Assembly (NCBI GenBank): GCA_964454675.1
Contig: CAYVUB010000037.1
Span: 1-27,026 of the forward strand
DNA from: CAYVUB01 sp964454675
GTDB taxonomy: Bacteria; Bacteroidota; Bacteroidia; Flavobacteriales; Flavobacteriaceae
Length of the DNA: 27,026 bases
Direction: 5' to 3'
In this document: piece after piece, positions 1-7,956 of the stretch
Numbering within the stretch: the stretch's first letter is position 1
How the letters are laid out: each line of letters starts with the position of its first letter
The notes under the pieces: generated by a model
Seen by the model: only the letters and a program-made list of their open reading frames with translations
Told to the model about the DNA's origin: nothing
The model's database searches: none
Translations under genes and position numbers: made by a program

Positions 1-51
1 CATAAAATACCTGTTTTTTGGATTAAAGTCTTCCCTGCATTATACAGGCAT

Positions 52-1065
52 TTAAACTTTTGTGGTATTTCTTAATATTAAATCTGTTTTTATCACTTTT
101 GTTTTTGAGGCCGTGCTGACTTTATTTATTCTATCAATCAATATCCTGACAGATGTTTTTCCTATATCTACAGCGTGCTGCGAAATGGTTGATAATTTAG
201 GGTCGGTAAATTTCAGGACGTTATCATCAGAAAACCCTATTATGGATATTTGCCCGGGTATTTTATATCCTAACTTTAAAGCTTTGTTAAGTGCTATAAC
301 TCCAGAGGTGTTATCTGCCGAAATGATACCGTCAATATCGGGGTTTGATTTTAAAATTTCTTCTATATAATCGTCAAAACCTTCTTCTTCATCATACTTT
401 ATAATTAAGGGTTTTCCTGTATAAGCTTTTGAATCTTCAAGGGCTTTTACATAACCTTCTGAACGCAGTTTGCCTACACTTAATTCATCAATACCTGTAA
501 ATAATGCTATTTTTTTTCTGCCTTCGTTTATTAAATGTGTAGTAGCTTTATGAACCGAGCCAAAATCGTCAATAATCACTTTATCACAATCAACATCATT
601 TGCAACTCTGTCAAACATTACAATAGGTAATTGTTGCTGAAGGATACTGTTAAAATGATCTGTTTTTCCTTTAGTTTGGGTTTCTTCGGCTATAGAAATA
701 ATAAAACCGTCAACACTACCGTTTCCTAATACTTCCAGACTTTGAAGCTCTTTTGTAAAGCTTTCATTTGAAATGCAGATAATAATATCATAACCTTTGC
801 TACTTGCTTCTTTTTCAATAGCATACAACACTTTTGCAAAGAAATGATTTAAAACATTAGGAATAATCACTCCAATAGATTTGGTCTTGCTGCTTTTTAA
901 GCTTATAGCCATTTTATTGGGTTGATAATTGAGATGTTTTGCCAGTGCTTTAACACGTTTTACCGTTTCCGGGCTTATCTCATCACTATCGTGCAATGCT
1001 TTTGATACTGTTGATACAGAAACATTTAATTGTTCGGCTAATTGTTTTAAAGTGACCATAGACAT
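52..1065 (-). CDS. LacI-family transcriptional regulator
   Basis: Predicted cytoplasmic sugar-responsive DNA-binding regulator of 337 residues, normal for the family. The N-terminal HTH (about residues 4-25, TLKQLAEQLNVSVSTVSKAL) is a canonical LacI helix-turn-helix, followed by the hinge region (about 48-58, YQPNKMAISLKS) and a periplasmic-binding-protein-like effector domain (about 63-337, beginning SIGVIIPN). Two ATGs lie two codons apart (1065 and 1059); MVTLKQLAE is also a typical family start, so the start is uncertain by two codons. It is the last gene in the window and lies 94 nt downstream of the GH16 gene, separated from it by a strong hairpin only 11 nt before the ATG, so it is probably not simply part of the upstream operon. 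It likely controls this PUL or a neighbouring sugar operon; the effector is unknown. Confidence 0.95.
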   Translation of the reverse strand: MSMVTLKQLAEQLNVSVSTVSKALHDSDEISPETVKRVKALAKHLNYQPNKMAISLKSSKTKSIGVIIPNVLNHFFAKVLYAIEKEASSKGYDIIICISNESFTKELQSLEVLGNGSVDGFIISIAEETQTKGKTDHFNSILQQQLPIVMFDRVANDVDCDKVIIDDFGSVHKATTHLINEGRKKIALFTGIDELSVGKLRSEGYVKALEDSKAYTGKPLIIKYDEEEGFDDYIEEILKSNPDIDGIISADNTSGVIALNKALKLGYKIPGQISIIGFSDDNVLKFTDPKLSTISQHAVDIGKTSVRILIDRINKVSTASKTKVIKTDLILRNTTKV

Positions 1066-1076
1066 TCTGTTAAATT

Positions 1077-1111
1077 AAAAAGAGTGTACCCGATAAAAGT
1101 ACACTCTTTTT
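1077..1111 (-). terminator. Hairpin terminator after the GH16 operon, bidirectional
   Basis: A perfect 13-bp inverted repeat (AAAAAGAGTGTAC at 1077-1089 and GTACACTCTTTTT at 1099-1111) with a 9-nt loop. The arms end in A and T runs, so the hairpin is followed by a U-run in either direction. It lies between the stop of GH16 (1160) and the start of lacI (1065) and best fits an intrinsic terminator of the susC-to-GH16 operon. A LacI operator is a less likely reading because the 9-nt spacer is wide for that family. Confidence 0.8.
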
Positions 1112-1159
1112 GGTCAATAAAAAAACACTATTTTTTCTACAATTACTTTTTTGACTAAC

Positions 1160-1924
1160 TTATTTATAAATTTTCACATAATCTACAATAAACTCCTGCG
1201 GAAAAATAGTGTTATCAATTTCGGGTCCGCCAAAATTTCCTCCAATGGCGAGATTCAGAATGATATAAAAGGGTTTGTTAAATGGCCATGTTTTGTCGTT
1301 TTTTATCTCGGGTGAAAAGGTATAAACCAGTGTATCATCAATAAAAAATTCAATTTTGTCTTCTGTCCAATTGGATTTATACACGTGGAATCCTTCTTCA
1401 ATGGATTCAATTGTCGTAACTTTTGTATTTACAGAGTTTCCATAACTGTCTGATGTATGCAGCGTAGTATGAATTTCATGCGGTGCTCTGCCTACATATT
1501 CCATAATATCGATTTCGCCACATGCAGGCCAGCCTACTTCTCTTATATTATTACCCAGCATCCAGATTGCAGGCCATAAACCTTTACCTACCGGCAGTTT
1601 TGCTCTTACTTCAACAGTACCGTACTGAAATTCTACTTTACCGGCAGTAGTAATTCTTGCCGAATGATAGCGTGTTGAATCTTTGGTAGCTTTGATGATT
1701 AAATGACCATCTTTTACAATGGCATTTTCTTTGGTGTAAAATTGCGGCTCGTTATTTCCCCAGCCACAAATATTTGGGCAGCCGTTACCTAATTCATAAT
1801 TCCATGTAGATTCATTTAATGATGAACCGTCAAATTGTTCTTCAAAAATCAATGTTTTACCATTTTCCTGAGAATACGTAAAAATGGAACACAAAAAGAG
1901 TAAATAACTTAAGTTTTTTATCAT
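1160..1924 (-). CDS. GH16 endo-beta-1,3-glucanase (laminarinase-like), secreted
   Basis: Predicted endo-acting beta-glucanase cleaving internal bonds of beta-1,3-(1,4)-glucans such as laminarin. It has 254 residues: a signal peptide (about 1-18, cleavage near TYS-Q) and a single GH16 catalytic domain. The catalytic signature EIDIME is at 137-142, giving nucleophile E137, D139 and acid/base E142, in the beta-bulge form typical of laminarinases. Other family motifs are WGNNE (55-59), AKLP (108-111) and WPAIWMLG (117-124). No lipobox is seen, so it is probably periplasmic or released. Its ATG overlaps the stop of the upstream GH3 gene by 4 nt (ATGA), implying translational coupling. It is the last gene of the operon before the terminator. 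Exact linkage specificity cannot be read from sequence. Confidence 0.95.
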   Translation of the reverse strand: MIKNLSYLLFLCSIFTYSQENGKTLIFEEQFDGSSLNESTWNYELGNGCPNICGWGNNEPQFYTKENAIVKDGHLIIKATKDSTRYHSARITTAGKVEFQYGTVEVRAKLPVGKGLWPAIWMLGNNIREVGWPACGEIDIMEYVGRAPHEIHTTLHTSDSYGNSVNTKVTTIESIEEGFHVYKSNWTEDKIEFFIDDTLVYTFSPEIKNDKTWPFNKPFYIILNLAIGGNFGGPEIDNTIFPQEFIVDYVKIYK

Positions 1925-4227
1925 TTTAATTCAAATTTAGCTTCAAGCGTAGCAGTAGAGCTTCCGCCAACAAATACTTTAAAATCGCCCGGTTCAACTA
2001 TGAATTTTCCTTCATTTGAATAGAATCCTAACTCGGCCCGGGTCAACACGAAATTAAGTGTTTTTGATTCACCCGGATTGAGTTCTACCAATTCAAAACC
2101 TTTAAGTTCTCTTACAGGGCGTGTAACACTCGCATATTCATCACGCAAATATAATTGGGCAACTTCTTTTCCTTTAACGCTGCCTGTATTAGACAATGTT
2201 ACAGAAACTTCTACTTTGTCATGTGACACTACATTAACTTTTAAATCACTATAATCAAAAGTTGTATAACTTAACCCGTAACCAAATGGGTATAAGGGAG
2301 TATTGCTTTCATCGGTATAATGCGACCAGAACACTTCGCCCGGTGACGGCATATTGGGTCTTCCTGTGCTCTTATGATTGTAATATATAGGAACCTGACC
2401 TACGCTTCGCGGAAATGTCATAGGTAATTTGCCACTCGGGTTATAATCTCCATACAGCACTTGCGCAATGGCGTGACCGCTTTGTGTACCCAGATGCCAG
2501 GCTTCAACTATTGCCGGTATGTTTTCATCGGCCCAGTTAATTGTCAACGGACGACCGTTATTCAATACCAAAACAATGTTTTTATTGACCTTATAGACTT
2601 CTTCCAACAGCTCTTGCTGAACTCCAGGTAAATCTAAACTTACCTGACTTCTGCCTTCACCTGTTTGCATACCGTGCTCACCCAAAACCATTACTACAAC
2701 ATCTGCCTGTTTTGCCGTGGAAACAGCGTGAGCAAATCCGCTTTTATCTGTCGTATTGATATTAAGTTCGCGTGCAAAAAATGTTTCTTCTGTACTAATA
2801 ACATTTGCTCCTTTACTGTAGCTCAAGGTATTTCCTGTGTAAGCCTGCATAGCTTCAAGAACAGATATTGCTGTCCCATCTTCTGCACCGGTACGCCAAT
2901 TGCCAAGAGGGCTTGTTTTATCATCTGCCAAAGCACCTATCAATGCAATTTTTTGTCCTTCCTTTTTTAATGGTAATAATTGATTATCATTTTTAAGTAA
3001 TACGATAGACTTTTTTGCTATATCTAAAGCTGCATCGTGAATTTTTTTGCTGCCTACAACTTCTTTTTCCCTAACCTCATCACAGTATTTGTAAGGATTA
3101 TCAAAAAGACCCAATTCAAATTTTACACGAAGAATACGGCGTACGGCATCATCAATGGTTGCTTCTTTTACTTTGCCTTCTTTGACTAATCCTGCCAATT
3201 CATTGATATACAAATACGATTCCATGTCCATATCTGAGCCGGCATTTACAGCAAATTCGGCAGCTTGTTTACCGTCTTTTGCCTGTCTGTGAGTTATCAT
3301 TTCTGAAATTGAACCCCAATCTGATACCATAAAGCCGTCAAAACCCCATTGACCTTTAAGAATGTCCCTTTGTAAAAAAGAATCGCCTGTTGCCGGAATT
3401 CCGTTTATTTCATTAAAAGAATTCATAAATGTTCTGACACCTGCTTCGTGGGCGGCAATAAACGGCGGAAGGACAACATTGTATAATGTTGATGTACCTA
3501 TGTCAACCGTGTTATAATCTCTGCCCGATTCTGCGAAGCCATACGCAGCAAAATGCTTTGCGCACGCAGCAATAGTATTGTATGCCGATAAATCATCGCC
3601 CTGAAAACCTTTAACTCTGGCGAAAGCAATTTTTGAGGCAAGGTAAGTATCTTCGCCTGCGCCTTCAATAATACGTCCCCAACGTGCATCTCTTGAAATA
3701 TCGACCATAGGTGCAAACGTCCAGTTTATGCCTGATGCCGAAGCTTCGTCGGCAGCCATTTGTGCCGATGTTTTTATAGCGTCTATATCCCAACTTGCAG
3801 CTTCTGCCAAAGGAATCGGGCTGATGGTTTTAAACCCGTGTATCACATCAAAACCAATGATAAGCGGAATACCCAGACGTGTTTCTTCGACTGCTATTTT
3901 TTGTAATGCCCGTACTTGTTTTGCTCCGGTAACGTTGAGCATTGAGCCTACCCATCCTTTTTTAAGATGCTCGTACTTTACCGCTTCATTGCCGCCTTCG
4001 GGTGAAGGTCCTGTGACATCCCAAAAACCACTGTATTGATTCATTTGTCCTATTTTCTCTTCAATAGTCATCAACTTTAAAAGAGAATCTACTCTTGCTT
4101 CAATAGCCGGATTATATGTTTTGGACGTGCCGGTATTTGATGATAACTCATCGGGATTTTGTTTTTTACAAGAGACAAAAATACCCAGAGCCGCAATAGC
4201 CGCTATGTTAAATATATATTTATTCAT
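1921..4227 (-). CDS. GH3 beta-glucosidase-type enzyme, lipoprotein
   Basis: Predicted exo-acting beta-glucosidase releasing glucose from oligosaccharides made by the GH16 enzymes. The protein has 768 residues, the usual size of three-domain GH3s (TIM barrel, alpha/beta sandwich, C-terminal Fn3-like). The signal peptide ends in a plausible lipobox at C20 (FVSC), followed by KKQNPDE. The nucleophile is D303 in VSDWGS, and the likely acid/base is E524 in TGEGRS before LDLPG. Substrate-binding motifs include the EGAGED (188-193) and KHF (224-226) regions. The Fn3-like domain starts after PFGYGLSYTTF (648-657). It lies 3 nt after the GH16 lipoprotein gene and overlaps the next GH16 by 4 nt. Beta-xylosidase activity cannot be excluded from sequence, but the neighbours favour beta-glucan. 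Confidence 0.95.
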   Translation of the reverse strand: MNKYIFNIAAIAALGIFVSCKKQNPDELSSNTGTSKTYNPAIEARVDSLLKLMTIEEKIGQMNQYSGFWDVTGPSPEGGNEAVKYEHLKKGWVGSMLNVTGAKQVRALQKIAVEETRLGIPLIIGFDVIHGFKTISPIPLAEAASWDIDAIKTSAQMAADEASASGINWTFAPMVDISRDARWGRIIEGAGEDTYLASKIAFARVKGFQGDDLSAYNTIAACAKHFAAYGFAESGRDYNTVDIGTSTLYNVVLPPFIAAHEAGVRTFMNSFNEINGIPATGDSFLQRDILKGQWGFDGFMVSDWGSISEMITHRQAKDGKQAAEFAVNAGSDMDMESYLYINELAGLVKEGKVKEATIDDAVRRILRVKFELGLFDNPYKYCDEVREKEVVGSKKIHDAALDIAKKSIVLLKNDNQLLPLKKEGQKIALIGALADDKTSPLGNWRTGAEDGTAISVLEAMQAYTGNTLSYSKGANVISTEETFFARELNINTTDKSGFAHAVSTAKQADVVVMVLGEHGMQTGEGRSQVSLDLPGVQQELLEEVYKVNKNIVLVLNNGRPLTINWADENIPAIVEAWHLGTQSGHAIAQVLYGDYNPSGKLPMTFPRSVGQVPIYYNHKSTGRPNMPSPGEVFWSHYTDESNTPLYPFGYGLSYTTFDYSDLKVNVVSHDKVEVSVTLSNTGSVKGKEVAQLYLRDEYASVTRPVRELKGFELVELNPGESKTLNFVLTRAELGFYSNEGKFIVEPGDFKVFVGGSSTATLEAKFELK

Positions 4228-4230
4228 GTG

Positions 4231-5862
4231 TTATTGATAAACTCTTACATAATCTATTTCCATGGTTGATTGTGTAAAACTTGGGTCGATGGTTCCGCCA
4301 AAATTACCACCCATAGCCACATTAAGAATTAAGAAAAAGTCACTATTAAATGGTGTTGTTGCTGTATTTGGAAATGTAAAATACACTAAGTCATCAACTA
4401 AAATTCTAATAGCTGTTGGCGACCAATCAACTGTATAATTATGAAACTCTGTTGAAGCAGTAGGCACCATTGTTGAGGCTCCATTTGCATTACCACCGGA
4501 ATTACCCGGATAATGTAATGTGCCGTGAATTTGATTTTGACTGTTTCCTACATGTTCCATAATGTCTATTTCACCGCATGCCGGCCATTCAATCGTATCA
4601 TAATTAGCACCAAGCATCCAGATAGCCGGCCAAGTACCGCCACCTTGAGGCAACTTTGCTCTTACTTCTACTCTACCATAGGTAAATTCAAATAAGTTTT
4701 CGGATTTTATTCTTGCAGAAGTATAGTTACCGCCGCCTGTTGAAATAGCAGTGATTTTCAGGTATCCATCTTCAACAATCACATTATTTGAACTGTTTGT
4801 ATAAGTTTGCGATTCATTGTTTCCCCAACCGTTGGTACCGGTACCTAAATCATACGTCCAGTTGGCAGGATTTGGAGCGCCGTTTGTGTCAAAATTATCT
4901 TCCCAAACCAAATTGTTATAGTCTGATTCAAATGAACCTCCATCCGGTTCTTCTGAAGTTATAATAAACCACCAGCTAAACTCACCATTACCATCAACAG
5001 ATGTTATAAGCATTTCATTTTGAACAGATCTATCAAATATGCGGTATTGATGCGATCCGCCTATGTAATATCCTATAAACGCCGTTCCGGGAAGCACAAT
5101 GGTTTCTATACCTCCCGGGGCAATAATTTGCCAGGTTGCAGAGTAATCCTCTAAAGGATAATTCAAAATATCGGCACCTTGTTGTTCGCCACCGCCTACA
5201 CCGCCTAATTGCTGAATTAAACCATCACGTCCAAAAACGGTTCCATTTGTATTGGGCGTTGGGTTGTCATTGGTATTATCTGTGATATGGGTAAATGTTC
5301 CGTCTATGTTAAAAATATAACGGTCATCATACATACCGGCTCCTGCTTTTTCTTCCGGTCCGGCTCCCCACCATTCTGTCGGAATCTCACCACCGGCAGG
5401 ACCAAGTCCAAAATGATTAGGCTTTTCAGATTTTATCCGCCAGGTTTTACTACCGTTTCCAACTAATTTATCTATTAAATCTGCCGGAGGTGCGTAGGTA
5501 ACAAGCACTTCTACTTCAACTGTTATTGAAGAAGACACACCGGCTGTTCCAAATGCTAAGACCACGACTTCATAAGTGTTAACTCCTATATTTGTAAACA
5601 TGATTGAAGCGTTTCCGCTTGAAGCATCTTCTTGAACTCCCGTAGCAACATACCTAAAACTTACTGCATTATCTGCACTTGCTGTAAAATTGACTATCCC
5701 GCTTCCATCTCCATAAGGATTTTGAGCATCTTGCCCTACGATTTCTGCTGTTACAACAATGTTGGTTGGTGCAATAACGTCTCCAAATGATGGCTCGTCT
5801 TGGCAACTAATCAAGCAGCATGTCAAAATAACAAGGCTTATTATTTTATTTAAATTTTTCAT
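4231..5862 (-). CDS. GH16 laminarinase-like lipoprotein with PKD-like and SGBP-type binding modules
   Basis: Predicted surface-attached endo-beta-1,3-glucanase of 543 residues. The signal peptide ends at a lipobox (LISC, C20) followed by QDE. Domains in order: a PKD/Ig-like domain (about 30-125); a module (about 133-303) clearly related to the two C-terminal repeats of the upstream binding lipoprotein, with shared W-x-I, GxGP, WW, YDD-x-Y-x-F and DGTFT positions; and a GH16 domain (about 314-543) with the catalytic EIDIME at 431-436 (E431, D433, E436). It also shares the APTN-type N-terminal region with the binding lipoprotein, so it looks like a binding protein fused to a catalytic domain. 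The gap to the upstream gene is 16 nt and to GH3 3 nt. It probably makes the first cuts at the cell surface beside SusCD. Confidence 0.95.
   Translation of the reverse strand: MKNLNKIISLVILTCCLISCQDEPSFGDVIAPTNIVVTAEIVGQDAQNPYGDGSGIVNFTASADNAVSFRYVATGVQEDASSGNASIMFTNIGVNTYEVVVLAFGTAGVSSSITVEVEVLVTYAPPADLIDKLVGNGSKTWRIKSEKPNHFGLGPAGGEIPTEWWGAGPEEKAGAGMYDDRYIFNIDGTFTHITDNTNDNPTPNTNGTVFGRDGLIQQLGGVGGGEQQGADILNYPLEDYSATWQIIAPGGIETIVLPGTAFIGYYIGGSHQYRIFDRSVQNEMLITSVDGNGEFSWWFIITSEEPDGGSFESDYNNLVWEDNFDTNGAPNPANWTYDLGTGTNGWGNNESQTYTNSSNNVIVEDGYLKITAISTGGGNYTSARIKSENLFEFTYGRVEVRAKLPQGGGTWPAIWMLGANYDTIEWPACGEIDIMEHVGNSQNQIHGTLHYPGNSGGNANGASTMVPTASTEFHNYTVDWSPTAIRILVDDLVYFTFPNTATTPFNSDFFLILNVAMGGNFGGTIDPSFTQSTMEIDYVRVYQ
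4954..5466 (-). other. Third copy (divergent) of the SGBP-type module inside the GH16 lipoprotein
   Basis: This segment encodes residues about 133-303 of the GH16 lipoprotein. It aligns by eye with both modules of the binding lipoprotein: W141-x-I, GLGP (152-155), WW (164-165), YDDRYIF (178-184), DGTFT (187-191), the AFIGYY segment (261-266) and an aromatic end (FSWWF). It lacks the cysteine cluster of the other two copies. I infer a glycan-binding role from its placement beside a catalytic domain and in a binding protein. Confidence 0.75.
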
Positions 5863-5878
5863 CGTCTTATTTTTTTAT

Positions 5879-7945
5879 TTATAATCTTACAAGTTTATAT
5901 TGCCAAAACACACCGCCACCAATATCTATGGAAACATTTACCGTATTACTATCTGTAAAAGTAATATCATAAACAATAGAGTTTGGCACCGGTACATTAG
6001 GTAACTCACCTTGATTATTAGCTTTTGGTATGCCTATATATGCACCTGCACCGTTAATGGTTACTGTTCCTGCATTTGCATCATAAGCGTAAGTTGCTGC
6101 AGCTGTACCGTCATGAGGTGCTACAGGTGTGTCGCAACTTTCACTTCCGCCTTGCCAGCCTTCTACCCATGTGCTGTCGCCTAATACATTTGTGAATGTT
6201 CCGTCGGCAGAAAACACGTAAGCATCATCATAATAACAGGCTCTTTCTGCTATGCATCCTGCATCGCAATTCCACCAGCTCATATCTCCGGGATTTGGCC
6301 CTACACCAAGTGACCCCGGCTCGTTTGCAATGTACCAGGTACCTTGAAGCGGTGATACTTCGCCTTCACGAACTAATCTATATTGCCAAAACACGCCGCC
6401 ACCAATATCAATTGAAACGCTTAACGTATTTGTGTCAATAAAAGCAATATTATAAGTAATAGAACTCGGCACCGGAACATTAGGCAACTCGCCTTGATTG
6501 TTTGCTTTAGGCAATCCTATATAAGCTCCTGCGCCATTAATTGTTACTGTTCCTGCATTTGAATTGTAAGTATAAGTTGCAGATGCTGTACCATCATAAG
6601 GCGCTACAGGTGTGCCACAGCTGTCGCTGCCGCCTTGCCAGCCTTCAATCCATGTGCTATCGCCCAAAACATTTGTAAAGGTGCCATTTTCTGCAAACAC
6701 ATACGTATCATCATAATAACAAGCTCTTTCTGCTATGCATCCTGCATCGCAATTCCACCAGCTCATATCTCCAGGATTTGGTCCTACACCAAGTGATCCC
6801 GGTTCATTGGCAATTTTCCATGTTCCTACTATAGATGGTGCATTTGATGCCGGTCTATAGAAATACAGGTTATCGACAAATATTGTTCCGCCTGCCGGAT
6901 TTCCATCAAACTTAAATTGAATAATATCTGCTAAGTTTACTAAAGGGTTTTGATTTGTAAAGAATGACAAAGGAATATCAAACGATGTCCATTGGTCTTG
7001 GTTTAAATCTAAATCATAAGCCGTTTCATTTGGACCTGAGCTGATAGGTGATATTCTTGCATCGTTGCCATCTGCTGTCCAAACGTCTATATGAAGAAAC
7101 TCCATTGCAGAAGCATCAATTGGTGCGCCTAATTGAATTCCTTGGTAGTTTAAGTTACCATATTGAATAATATCACTACCGCCTACAACTATTTGTGTGT
7201 AAGTAGTAGATTGCCCCCAATTAGGATAAAAATCTGTTCCTGAAACATTGGTATAAGCATTACTAAATACCGAAATAACATCTGTTTCTGCTCTAAACGG
7301 CGGATTTGGTGCCGACGAAAGCGGTTGCAAGATTGCCGTTACTTCAAATTCTTCGGTATAAGTTGCGTTTTCTATCGCAGCACTATATGCTGTAACTGTA
7401 ATGATATAAGTTCCTGCTTCTTGATATGTGTAAGATGCCGTATCGCCAATATTTGCAGTAACAGGTTCGTCGTTGCCGGGTTCACCAAAAGTTACTTCGT
7501 AAAATAATGCAAAATCTGCGGTAGCGGTAACATTTACCCGTTTTGATATTGCTGCATCATTTTCAATAGTTACCACAAGATTTTGCGGTGCTTGAAACGA
7601 CACTACCAAAGGTTGTGTAATTGTGGTTGATAAGCCATTGAGTCCATTGGCTATAATTGTCAATTCGTAGCTTCCTTCTTCATATATATGGTTAACTCTT
7701 TGTCCCGGTTGAATAGCACCGGAAGGCTCCGAGTCATCACCAAAAAGAATATTAAAATTCACAACGCCTTCACCTAACGGAATTATTGTTACCAATCCTG
7801 TGTTGTCTTGTGTAACAGTGACAGCTGCAGACACATTGGTTGGTGCTGCAATATTATCGATATTAAAATTGTCATCATCGCTTGAGCAGGCAATAATAGA
7901 ACCAATTATAATAATTGTGCTTAATAAGTACTTTAAAATTTTCAT
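5879..7945 (-). CDS. SusE/F-position surface glycan-binding lipoprotein with tandem C-terminal modules
   Basis: Predicted outer-membrane glycan-binding lipoprotein (SGBP) encoded directly after SusD, the usual SusE/F position. It has 688 residues. The lipobox cysteine is C20 (SIIAC), followed by SSDDD, an acidic stretch typical of surface-exported lipoproteins in this phylum. Domains in order: two PKD-like domains (about 33-118 and 119-205), a jelly-roll CBM-like domain (about 215-365, ending FVDNLYFY), then two modules about 85% identical to each other (about 374-526 and 535-688). Each module carries four cysteines (C399/C403/C409/C443 and C560/C564/C570/C604), perhaps forming disulfides. 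Spacing is 11 nt to SusD and 16 nt to the GH16 lipoprotein. It probably captures laminarin-like glucan for SusCD; binding is inferred from context, as I do not recognise the C-terminal module family. Confidence 0.9.
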   Translation of the reverse strand: MKILKYLLSTIIIIGSIIACSSDDDNFNIDNIAAPTNVSAAVTVTQDNTGLVTIIPLGEGVVNFNILFGDDSEPSGAIQPGQRVNHIYEEGSYELTIIANGLNGLSTTITQPLVVSFQAPQNLVVTIENDAAISKRVNVTATADFALFYEVTFGEPGNDEPVTANIGDTASYTYQEAGTYIITVTAYSAAIENATYTEEFEVTAILQPLSSAPNPPFRAETDVISVFSNAYTNVSGTDFYPNWGQSTTYTQIVVGGSDIIQYGNLNYQGIQLGAPIDASAMEFLHIDVWTADGNDARISPISSGPNETAYDLDLNQDQWTSFDIPLSFFTNQNPLVNLADIIQFKFDGNPAGGTIFVDNLYFYRPASNAPSIVGTWKIANEPGSLGVGPNPGDMSWWNCDAGCIAERACYYDDTYVFAENGTFTNVLGDSTWIEGWQGGSDSCGTPVAPYDGTASATYTYNSNAGTVTINGAGAYIGLPKANNQGELPNVPVPSSITYNIAFIDTNTLSVSIDIGGGVFWQYRLVREGEVSPLQGTWYIANEPGSLGVGPNPGDMSWWNCDAGCIAERACYYDDAYVFSADGTFTNVLGDSTWVEGWQGGSESCDTPVAPHDGTAAATYAYDANAGTVTINGAGAYIGIPKANNQGELPNVPVPNSIVYDITFTDSNTVNVSIDIGGGVFWQYKLVRL
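5882..6343 (-). repeat. Tandem module copy 2 (C-terminal) of the SGBP
   Basis: This segment encodes residues 535-688. It is a direct repeat of 6368-6826 with a period of 483 nt (161 codons). One 49-nt stretch is identical between the copies (6241-6289 and 6724-6772), while other parts differ by many silent changes. About 23 of 154 residues differ by my count. Confidence 0.9.
6368..6826 (-). repeat. Tandem module copy 1 of the SGBP
   Basis: This segment encodes residues 374-526, starting at GTWKIANEPGSLGVGP and ending at FWQYRLVRE. A short linker of 8 codons joins it to copy 2. The module holds many aromatic residues (W376, W396, W397, Y410, Y411, W432, W436), which suits stacking on sugar rings, but this is inference. 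Confidence 0.9.
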
Positions 7946-7956
7946 CTGTATTTTTT

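Noticed and set aside
1..51. Possible start codon (CAT at 1-3) of a further minus-strand gene downstream of lacI
   Set aside because: Only the ATG itself is inside the window, so no coding sequence can be judged; no clear terminator is seen in these 51 nt either.
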